From contig CAXMQS010000009.1 in the NCBI GenBank assembly GCA_964195995.1, positions 1 to 21,171 on the forward strand: a stretch of DNA of 21,171 nt, read 5' to 3'. Below, piece after piece: positions 14,541-21,171 of the stretch. Position numbers and translations under genes: made by a program. Positions within the stretch are counted from its first letter, which is position 1. The number at the start of each line of letters is the position of its first letter. The notes below the pieces were generated by a model, which worked only from the letters and a program-made list of their open reading frames with translations, ran no database searches and was not told the origin of the DNA. The DNA is from CAXMQS01 sp964195995. GTDB taxonomy: Bacteria; Actinomycetota; Acidimicrobiia; Spongiisociales; JAOTWH01.

Positions 14541-17111
14541 CTACGTGTTATTGGGAACCAGAAGACCTACGGCGCGGGCTGCCGACACCGCTTCCTCTCG
14601 CGTGGAGGAATCCAGCTTGGCGAGGATCGCCGACACGTGGTTCTCAACCGTTCGAGGTGACACGAAGAGCCGGTCGGCGATCTCGATGTTGGAGAGTTCC
14701 TCGTCAAGAAGCTGCAGCACCTCTGCCTGCCGAGCGGTAAGACCGGCGGCATTGGCCCTGGTCTCTGAGCCCTTGCCGCGAGGAACGGACAGACCCTGGT
14801 CTCTCATCGCCTTCCTGAGCTTCGCAGCAACCGCGCTGGCCCCAAGCGTCTCGAAGCCTTCGAGTGCTTCTAGTTGGGCGGCGCGGGTGCCGTGGGCCAG
14901 GGCGATTGCCCTGTCGTAGGGGCATCCGATAGCCAGCCACATGTCAGCCGCTGCCATCGGATCGCCCTCGATGACGAGCCGATACGGCTCAGCGATTCCC
15001 TGGGGAGCATCCGAGAGCTCACCGAGCTTCCACAGCCACAATGCGATGGACCCCGGCGACCATCTGAAACCTCTGTCGAGCCCGAGCTCCATGACTCTTC
15101 TGATGTCGGCTACCGGGATGTCTGCACTCCCGGAGATCCAGGCGTGCTCTGCAACCGCTATCGCCGCGGGCGCCAGACGCTGGAACTCATCGGCAACGTA
15201 GGACAGCTCCCACGCCTTGGCCAACGTGGCCTGGGCGGTGGCACGGCCAGTTCTCGCCTCGATCATGCCGAGGGTGGGAAGAGCGACCATCTGGCTGATG
15301 GCCGTACGGTCGAGCTGTTCTCTTGCCAGGTCTTCGGCGTCGGTCCATCCACCTTGGAGTTCTAGGACCCTGGCATAAACAGCCGTGGCATAACTCTCGA
15401 GGGTTGGCAGCTCGTGCCGGACGGCTGAGGCGATGGCCCTCTGCGCATAATCCGCTGCGATAGAGAGATCCCGATACTCGGCAGCTATCCAGGCGTGGTT
15501 GAATAGCGCCCGACACTCCTCGTACCAGTTGCCTGCAGCCGTAGAACGGTCTCGGGCCTCGTCAAGACTTGCGCGACCGTCCGGATAGTTGGCGACACTG
15601 GCGATCATTCCTCTGTGGTTAAGCGAACGGATGACGATCCGTTCATCGGCCTCTGGCCCTGCAGCCTCCAACGTTCGGTCGACCAGCTCGAGTGCGGTCG
15701 TTACGTCATTCGCCATCCAATGCAGATAGGCGTTGACCTCGAGCGCTCTGGCAAGATCGGGGCCATCTGGGTCCGGCCCGAGGACGTCCACGGCCTGTCG
15801 AGCCAAATCTTCAGCTCGGGCGCGCTGTCCAGCGTTCTCGTAGAAGTGGGCAGCTTGGGCAAGAGCCCCCGATTCCGCGCTCCTGTCGCCAAGGTCGCGG
15901 TATTGCAGTAGCGCTTGCTCGTTCAACTTGATCGCCTCATCGATGTTGTCCAGCAAGAACTCCTCTCTTGCCCACTCGACGAGAATCGAGGCTCGCTCCT
16001 CGGAGTCGAAATGGTCGAGGTGAACCCCAATTTCTCGAAAGTCGGCGACAGCCTCTTTGTGGCTCCCCGCCGCCACCGCATATCGCGCCGACCGGGGTGC
16101 AAGCTCAACCAGCCAATCGACATCGTTGGTCGCGACGGCGAATTGAATGAGAAGACATGGATGGGATTCATATACGAGACCCTCCAAGGCGATGAGGTTG
16201 GCACCGAAGCGCTCGCTCGAAGTCAAAGCCGCCTCAACCGCTTGTCGGATCAGCTCGTGGCGAAAGGCAACGAACTCACCCGGGCCGAGGAGCAAACCGC
16301 GGCCTTCACACTCGGCAAGCAGGCTTTCAGATACGCCTCTGAGTCCCAGAGCATCGGCTCGAGGTATCGGCTCAGGTATGACCGCGAGCGTTTTCAGCAT
16401 TTCGTGGGCCTCCGGAGATAGCTTCTGCACCCTGACCATCACCGAGTCCTGAACCGAAGATGGGACCACCTCGCCATCGACGGATGCCATCTCCGCCACA
16501 AGAAAGGGGTTGCCGTTGGTGGCTGCCAAGACATCGCCCGGATCCAGACTGGAATCCCCAATGAGCGACGTCACCGCCGACAGGGAGAGACCGTCGAGAT
16601 GAATCCGGACGACGCTGTCAGGCGGTAGGTCACCGACCACCCCCCGCAGAGGGTGGTCGTAATCGACCTCACCGTCGCGATAGGTGAGGATCAGCAGCCC
16701 GTTGGTTCTTGAGATTCGGCGACCTAGATACTTGATGGCATCGAGGGTCCCCTGATCTGCCCAGTGGGTGTCCTCGATGATCATGATGGTGGGACGGAGC
16801 GACCGCGAGAGCAGGTCCATGGCAGCGTCCAGCAAGCGGGGGCGGTCGCCACTATCCACCGGCCCTTTCAGAGACGACTCAGTACGGGCCATATCCCAGA
16901 ATGGGCTTAGTGCCTGAGGAATGAGAAGGTCGTCACAAGACCCAAGATGGACGTGAGTTTCGTCACGATTGCTTGCGACGAATTCGCTGACCAGAGCCGT
17001 CTTGCCGATACCGGCTTCGCCACGAACCAGGACGACCTTCCCCCCCGAGGACCCGACCTCAGTGAGCAGACCAGTCAAGAGACTGAGTTCGCTGTCTCTC
17101 TCGATGAGCAC
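14541..17111 (-). CDS. LuxR-family transcriptional regulator with AAA ATPase domain (LAL type)
   Basis: This large ATP-binding regulator of LuxR type has about 856 residues from the GTG at 17111. An N-terminal AAA-type ATPase carries Walker A GEAGIGKT (31-38) and Walker B IMIIEDTHWAD (about 109-119). A long alpha-helical TPR-like middle (about 330-760) is the usual sensor region. A C-terminal LuxR helix-turn-helix runs from about 790: GLTARQAEVLQLLDEELSNI then ADRLFVSPRTVENHVSAILA. MalT-like members activate transcription when ligand and ATP are bound. The start is uncertain: a TTG at 17159 would add 16 residues, but GTG 17111 gives the family's normal N-terminus (MLIERDSELSLL). Two downstream promoters carry a shared operator that is its likely target. 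The gene lies just inside tRNA-derived repeat copy 3. Confidence 0.92.
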   Translation of the reverse strand: MLIERDSELSLLTGLLTEVGSSGGKVVLVRGEAGIGKTALVSEFVASNRDETHVHLGSCDDLLIPQALSPFWDMARTESSLKGPVDSGDRPRLLDAAMDLLSRSLRPTIMIIEDTHWADQGTLDAIKYLGRRISRTNGLLILTYRDGEVDYDHPLRGVVGDLPPDSVVRIHLDGLSLSAVTSLIGDSSLDPGDVLAATNGNPFLVAEMASVDGEVVPSSVQDSVMVRVQKLSPEAHEMLKTLAVIPEPIPRADALGLRGVSESLLAECEGRGLLLGPGEFVAFRHELIRQAVEAALTSSERFGANLIALEGLVYESHPCLLIQFAVATNDVDWLVELAPRSARYAVAAGSHKEAVADFREIGVHLDHFDSEERASILVEWAREEFLLDNIDEAIKLNEQALLQYRDLGDRSAESGALAQAAHFYENAGQRARAEDLARQAVDVLGPDPDGPDLARALEVNAYLHWMANDVTTALELVDRTLEAAGPEADERIVIRSLNHRGMIASVANYPDGRASLDEARDRSTAAGNWYEECRALFNHAWIAAEYRDLSIAADYAQRAIASAVRHELPTLESYATAVYARVLELQGGWTDAEDLAREQLDRTAISQMVALPTLGMIEARTGRATAQATLAKAWELSYVADEFQRLAPAAIAVAEHAWISGSADIPVADIRRVMELGLDRGFRWSPGSIALWLWKLGELSDAPQGIAEPYRLVIEGDPMAAADMWLAIGCPYDRAIALAHGTRAAQLEALEGFETLGASAVAAKLRKAMRDQGLSVPRGKGSETRANAAGLTARQAEVLQLLDEELSNIEIADRLFVSPRTVENHVSAILAKLDSSTREEAVSAARAVGLLVPNNT

Positions 17112-17227
17112 GAGCCCGACGCTACTAGAGCCGGGCTGTCGCGTTACGTGTGGCCACAATCCTCCAGGTCAGCCACCGACGCCAACAAGCGCCTTGGGCG
17201 AGGGCGCCCGCGTCACGGGGTTTCCAT

Positions 17228-17425
17228 GGGAGCTGGCGGAGGGAATCGAACCCCCGACCTGCTCATTACAAGTTCCTTTGAGCCAATCCGGGACCGTCCG
17301 GCTCGGTCCGGCGACTCCCGGATTCGTCCGTAAGCCTCAGCCTTTCCAGCCGACGCCCTCCTGTTCCGTACGTGTACGAACGGTGCCGTCCGGCACCGTT
17401 CGTTTGCAGGATGTTTGCAGAACCC
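17228..17425 (-). repeat. tRNA-Thr-derived direct repeat, copy 3 (putative attachment site)
   Basis: Positions 17228-17272 on the minus strand carry the tRNA-Thr(TGT)-like 3' half (CTTGTAA loop, TGAGC, AGGTC, intact T arm, CGCCAGC, T). The CCA is altered by an extra C. No 5' half is present. The adjoining DNA matches copy 2 and includes AATCCGGGA (17285-17293) with TCCCGGATT (17316-17324), a 12-bp perfect hairpin (17376-17387 with 17392-17403), and GTTTGCAG at 17402-17409 and 17413-17420. This resembles an integrase attachment core plus arm sites. Confidence 0.75.
17376..17403. terminator. perfect 12-bp hairpin inside repeat copy 3
   Basis: ACGAACGGTGCC and GGCACCGTTCGT flank a GTCC loop. 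It may end transcription arriving from the ABC operon on the minus strand, or serve the attachment arm. The matching place in copy 2 (12803-12827) keeps an 8-bp core only. Confidence 0.45.
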
Positions 17426-17587
17426 ATGCCATCGCAGACAGCAGAGATGGGCGATACGCGCCTGAGCGACGGCACCAGCCCACCAGGGCGTGACCTCGCC
17501 TGAGTTACGGGCCGCGCACCTGCTCGAGCACTCTTCGCACAAGGTGCTCCACCCCCTCTGAGCCGTCGAGATGTAGCACCGATTGCC

Positions 17588-18373
17588 CTATAGCTCGGCC
17601 CGGCGGAAAGCCGCCACCGCTATCCCGGTGAAGGCCACTGTCGCCAGCGCCGTCACCCACACCGCTTCGATCGGTCCCAATTGGCTGCCAAAGACATAGT
17701 CGGCGAGCGGAGTCAACCCGGTGGGACGCTGCCAGTTGATCAGCATGCCCGGAGTGAATTTGGACCAGGAGAAGCCGACCACTGGGGCAAAGATGAAGAT
17801 CAGCAGGAAGAACGAGATTCCCGTCACTGGACCCCGGCGCTTGAGAAGCGTCCCCAACATCACCACTAACGCCACGAGGAAGGTGGTCAGCAGCGCTATC
17901 ACACCCAGTGCAACCAGATAGCGACCGAATGGTGGGGTTGGCGGTGCGAAGCCGCGAGCGTGTTCAGCACCCGGCAACCACTGGTAGACCACCAGCCCCG
18001 GGATGAGCACCATGGACACGGCGACGCCGAGACTGTGGGCCACAACCTTGCCGACGATGTAGGTACCGCGCGAAACCGGCTTCGATACCACCCATCCGGC
18101 GGTGCCGCGGCGCCGCTCCGCCTCCACTGGACCCACCGTGACCACGATCGCCCCGAGAGCCGCAAACAGCCACACCAGATCGACCGCCTCGTCGAGTGAC
18201 TCCAGCGTCACCCACCCAATATCCCAATCGGTGACGACATCGAGATACAGCACCAGGTTGACCAACCCGGTCCACACCAGGATGCGCAGCAAGCCCCGCC
18301 ATCCGAGCCACGGCAGCAGTTCGCCCCACAGGTAGCCGCCAAATCCAGCGAAGTAGCGACGTTCACTCGCCAT
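17588..18373 (-). CDS. ABC-2-type transporter permease
   Basis: This 261-residue membrane protein begins MASERRYFAGFGGYLWGELL and has about six predicted TM segments (near 26-46, 60-85, 108-135, 155-190, 195-215 and 235-255). It matches ABC-2 permeases that pair with separate ATPases for export of lipids, peptides, drugs or polysaccharide. The conserved-looking cytoplasmic stretch EAERRRGTAGWVVSKPVSR is typical of ABC-2 permeases. ATG 18373 is chosen over an upstream in-frame Met because it gives the permease N-terminus, and the ATPase stop codon lies within its first 11 bases. It is the last gene of the operon. Confidence 0.85.
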   Translation of the reverse strand: MASERRYFAGFGGYLWGELLPWLGWRGLLRILVWTGLVNLVLYLDVVTDWDIGWVTLESLDEAVDLVWLFAALGAIVVTVGPVEAERRRGTAGWVVSKPVSRGTYIVGKVVAHSLGVAVSMVLIPGLVVYQWLPGAEHARGFAPPTPPFGRYLVALGVIALLTTFLVALVVMLGTLLKRRGPVTGISFFLLIFIFAPVVGFSWSKFTPGMLINWQRPTGLTPLADYVFGSQLGPIEAVWVTALATVAFTGIAVAAFRRAEL

Positions 18374-19322
18374 GGACGCCTCCCACGATCTCCAGATAGG
18401 CGTCCTCGAGGCTCCGATCGCTGAGATGGAACTCGACGACATCACAGCCCTGCTGACTCGCCAACAGCGGGAGCAGCCGACCGGCGGCAGACTCGTCGGC
18501 TAGCCGAACCGTCCACTCCTCTAGCTCGCCCCGCTGGGCTGTATCCACGCTGGCGACCCATGGTTCGGCGCCCATCCGCTTGCTTAGCCCATCTGGCTTG
18601 CCCCGCAGCATGGCCGTGTAGGTCCCGATCGGACTGCCCAGAATCTCCCCGATCGAGCCTTGAGCCAGCATCTGCCCGCCGCCGACCACCGCAACCGCGT
18701 CGCTCACTCTTTGAACGTCGTCGAGTATGTGGGTCGAATAGAAGACCGTGGTGTGCTGGCGTACATCCTCGATCAGGTCGATCACTTCACGCCGACCGCG
18801 AGGGTCGAGGCCCGCCGATGGCTCGTCCAGGATCAGCAGTTCGGGCTCTCCGATCAGCGCCTGGGCGATTCCCAACCGTTGTCTCTCACCACCCGACAAG
18901 GCTCTGACTCTCCTGCGACCTTTGCCGGCAAGGCCGACCTGTTCAATCAGAGAGTCGACGCGTTTCCGGAGGACAAGCGGACTCCAGCCTCCCGAATACA
19001 GACGCCCGGCGAACTTGAGGATCTCCCGCACGGTGCGATCCGGGTGGAACTCCGGATCCTGCGGGAGGTAGCCGATCCGAGAGCGGGCAGCCGGTCCGGC
19101 ATGAAGAGCGTCGCGCCCAAACAGGAAGGCCTCACCACGAGTCGGACTGACCAGTCCCATGAGGATCTTCATCGTGGTGGTCTTTCCGGCGCCGTTGGGC
19201 CCCAGGAACCCAAACACGGTGCCGCGGGGAACCATCAGGTCCATCCCGCGTAGAGCCTCTACTTTGCCGTAATGCTTGTAGAGACCGTTGACCTCGATGA
19301 TCGGCCCACCCGACTTCGCCAT
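18363..19322 (-). CDS. ABC transporter ATP-binding protein
   Basis: This 319-residue ATPase has Walker A GPNGAGKTT (41-49), Q-loop YLPQ (85-88), signature LSGGERQ (142-148), Walker B LLILDEP (162-168) and H-loop His198 in YSTHIL. The C-terminal 100 residues, ending in SLEDAYLEIVGG, are the extension typical of ABC-2 exporter ATPases. The ATG at 19322 shares one base with the stop of the upstream permease (TGATG), and GGAGGG lies 8 bp before it. It probably works with the permease that follows. It closely resembles the ATPase at 20166-21119 throughout. Confidence 0.94.
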   Translation of the reverse strand: MAKSGGPIIEVNGLYKHYGKVEALRGMDLMVPRGTVFGFLGPNGAGKTTTMKILMGLVSPTRGEAFLFGRDALHAGPAARSRIGYLPQDPEFHPDRTVREILKFAGRLYSGGWSPLVLRKRVDSLIEQVGLAGKGRRRVRALSGGERQRLGIAQALIGEPELLILDEPSAGLDPRGRREVIDLIEDVRQHTTVFYSTHILDDVQRVSDAVAVVGGGQMLAQGSIGEILGSPIGTYTAMLRGKPDGLSKRMGAEPWVASVDTAQRGELEEWTVRLADESAAGRLLPLLASQQGCDVVEFHLSDRSLEDAYLEIVGGVHGE

Positions 19323-20176
19323 CACAGATCCCTCCGCTGGAACCGAGCGACGGCCAGACCGGTCAGCCCGAAGATCCACAGCACCGAGATCAACACCGGC
19401 CGGGCCAACGGTGCCGGCTCCGCTTGCACAGAATCGAGTAGTCCGGAGATCAGTCCGGCGGGGGTGGCGTCGACCACGCCCGCAATGTCCACGATCCCGA
19501 CCATGAATAGCCCCACCGCCAGCACGACACCGAGGCCGAGGACGATGCCCGTCGATCGAAAGATGGCACCGAGCAACACCATCAACCCCACCAGCACCAG
19601 CAAGAACAGTGACATTCGGACCAATACCCCCAGGTACTCCGAGAGGGAAGGCAGATCCACAAACCCTTCCGAGCCGATCGGCTGGCTGGCCACCTCTAGA
19701 ACGTTGTTGGTTGTGAAGTTCTCGATCTCGATCGTGGAGGCATAGCCAAAGACCGGGTAGGCGACCAGTCCGGCGCCGAACACAGCTACCAAGACGCCGG
19801 GGATAGCACCAAGGACTTTGGAGACGATGAAAGCGGGTCGCCCAATCGGCATGCCCATCAGCCAGGCGGCGGTGCCCTCATCCACCTCCCCGGCGACTGC
19901 TCCCTGTGCGGCCGTCGCCGTCGCCAAGGTAAGGGCGATCGCCCACAGGGAGAAGAATGGGTACATCAGGCCGCCGAGCCGAAGGTTGACCTCCGCCTCA
20001 GCGCCGGCTATCCGCCAGATGACAAAGACCAGTCCGAGCACGCCCAAGCCGACACCCATCAATACCAGTGACCTCCATGGCAGCCAGCGCCGCGCTTCGG
20101 CCCCCGTCAACCCGTTCAGGCCTCGCCAGGGACCGGACCCGGTGATCGGCTGCAGGGGTGCGACCTCAGTCACCAT
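19322..20176 (-). CDS. ABC-2-type transporter permease
   Basis: This 284-residue membrane protein has about six predicted TM segments, including LVLMGVGLGVLGLVFVIWRI near the N-terminus and LFLLVLVGLMVLLGAIF and LGLGVVLAVGLFMVGIVDIA in the second half. The cytoplasmic loop GEVDEGTAAWLMGMPIGRPAF corresponds to the same region of the other permease. ATG 20176 (or GTG 20173) is preferred over the long upstream frame because the ATPase stop falls within the first 11 bases, exactly as in the downstream pair. It is translationally coupled to both neighbours. Confidence 0.85.
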   Translation of the reverse strand: MVTEVAPLQPITGSGPWRGLNGLTGAEARRWLPWRSLVLMGVGLGVLGLVFVIWRIAGAEAEVNLRLGGLMYPFFSLWAIALTLATATAAQGAVAGEVDEGTAAWLMGMPIGRPAFIVSKVLGAIPGVLVAVFGAGLVAYPVFGYASTIEIENFTTNNVLEVASQPIGSEGFVDLPSLSEYLGVLVRMSLFLLVLVGLMVLLGAIFRSTGIVLGLGVVLAVGLFMVGIVDIAGVVDATPAGLISGLLDSVQAEPAPLARPVLISVLWIFGLTGLAVARFQRRDL

Positions 20177-21119
20177 CTGCGGCTTCCTCGTCCTGCTCAT
20201 ACCGCTCGGTGATCTCCAGGTAGATCTCCTCCAGGCTGCGTTGCTCGGGGCGGATCTCGGTGACGACCGCTCCCTGAGCAAGCAGGTGTGGAGCGAGCTG
20301 CTTCTCGACGGTAGACCGGTCGGTGGCCGCGACCCTCCAGGAACCATCCCCGAGCGGCGTCGTGGCTGCCACCCAAGGCTCGGCAGCGAGCGAGTTGATC
20401 ACAGATTCGCCGTCGCCACCCAAACCGACCCTGTACGACGCTTCACCGGTCGCCAGAAACTCGTCGATTGACCCCTGAGAGATGATCTGGCCGTGATCTA
20501 GCACAGCGATGTGATCAGCGATCCGCTGTACGTCGTCGAGGATGTGGGTTGAGTAGAAGACCGTCGTCTGCTGGCGGAGGGCATCGAGAAGGTCGATCAC
20601 CTCGCGTCGTCCTGCAGGGTCGAGTCCCACCGAGGGCTCATCGAGAATCAGCAATTCGGGATGGCCGACGTATGCCTGCGCGATCCCCAGTCGCCGTAGT
20701 TCGCCACCCGACAGGTCACCGACGCGTCGACCTTCCTTGCCGCTCAGACCGACCAGCGCCAGCGTATCTTCGACACGGTCGTTGATGGCTTGTCGGGAGC
20801 CAGTCATGAACCGGCGCGCCACAAACTGCAGGACCCGATACACCCGCATCCGATCGTAGAAGGACGGGTTCTGCGGCAGGTAGCCGATCTGGGCTCGAAT
20901 GGCCGTGCCGTCGCGGACGTCGCGTCCCAGGACATGGGCGGTGCCCTCGCCGTGTCGGATCAGACCCATCAGGATCTTCATCGTGGTGGACTTGCCGGCT
21001 CCGTTGGGCCCCAGGAATCCGAACACGGATCCGCTCGGAACCACCAGATCTATCCCGCGCAGCGCCTCGACCCGTCGATAGCGCTTGCGCAGTCCGCTGA
21101 TCTCGACGGCCGGGATCAT
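20166..21119 (-). CDS. ABC transporter ATP-binding protein
   Basis: This 317-residue ATPase has Walker A GPNGAGKST (37-45), Q-loop YLPQ (80-83), signature LSGGE (136-140), Walker B LLILDEP (156-162) and His192 in STHIL. It ends in an acidic tail after SLEEIYLEITERY. The ATG at 21119 has GGAGG 7 bp upstream and is chosen over the TTG two codons earlier. It is the first gene of the four-gene operon seen here. Upstream DNA to the window end is too short to judge the promoter. Its similarity to the second ATPase suggests the two ATPase/permease pairs arose by tandem duplication. Confidence 0.94.
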   Translation of the reverse strand: MIPAVEISGLRKRYRRVEALRGIDLVVPSGSVFGFLGPNGAGKSTTMKILMGLIRHGEGTAHVLGRDVRDGTAIRAQIGYLPQNPSFYDRMRVYRVLQFVARRFMTGSRQAINDRVEDTLALVGLSGKEGRRVGDLSGGELRRLGIAQAYVGHPELLILDEPSVGLDPAGRREVIDLLDALRQQTTVFYSTHILDDVQRIADHIAVLDHGQIISQGSIDEFLATGEASYRVGLGGDGESVINSLAAEPWVAATTPLGDGSWRVAATDRSTVEKQLAPHLLAQGAVVTEIRPEQRSLEEIYLEITERYEQDEEAADGD

Positions 21120-21171
21120 GGGCAATCCTCCAAAGGCGGAGCCTTCACCACCGTCTCCCCCGACACCGACA

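Noticed and set aside
17512..17580. Minus-strand frame giving LHLDGSEGVEHLVRRVLEQV before a stop, just after the last ABC permease
   Set aside because: It looks like a protein C-terminus and could be a gene remnant, but it is only about 24 codons from its GTG and lacks a ribosome binding site; too short to call.
1..21171. CRISPR arrays, insertion sequences, toxin-antitoxin or phage structural genes
   Set aside because: I saw no spaced repeat arrays, transposase, integrase or phage proteins anywhere in the window.

Overview
This window is GC-rich bacterial chromosome. It has dense gene packing, frequent GTG starts, a DUF3263 protein, a LuxR-type large ATPase (LAL) regulator, trehalose synthase and an LppM-like lipoprotein. 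Together these suggest an actinobacterium, probably a lineage outside the classical Streptomyces/Mycobacterium groups (for example Acidimicrobiia-like). The phylum is inferred from gene families; no rRNA is present to confirm it.

Layout. Positions 1-224 hold the 5' end of a CDP-alcohol phosphatidyltransferase (minus). Positions 225-724 have no convincing gene. A tRNA-Arg(CCT) lies at 725-800. Next come an aldo/keto reductase and an EamA/DMT exporter (plus), the translational GTPase TypA/BipA (minus), trehalose synthase (plus) and an unrecognised protein (minus). An LppM-like lipoprotein is then translationally coupled to ATP-type PEP carboxykinase (plus). A minus-strand operon follows: DUF3263, AI-2E-family membrane protein, AlaX-type alanyl-tRNA editing protein. 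Convergent neighbours are very tight: treS overlaps the next gene by 18 bp, and the pckA and AlaX stop codons abut.

Positions 12.0-17.4 kb look like accessory DNA. Three truncated 3' ends of a tRNA-Thr(TGT)-like gene lie in the same orientation, at about 12006, 12655 and 17228. The last two sit in direct repeats of about 196 bp that also share inverted repeats and a pair of GTTTGCAG sites spaced one helical turn apart, as expected for integrase attachment arms. No integrase is visible. Between the two long repeats is a 4.6-kb cassette: a LAL regulator, a small basic protein, a DUF4242 protein and a secreted protein. Two promoters in the cassette have the same -35/-10 elements, the same 17-bp spacer and the same upstream operator at the same distance. 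This suggests a compact regulon controlled by the adjacent LAL regulator, and it is the best candidate here for an undescribed system.

Positions 17.6-21.1 kb hold a four-gene minus-strand operon of two tandem ATPase/permease ABC-2-type pairs. All four are translationally coupled, and the layout looks like a duplicated module.
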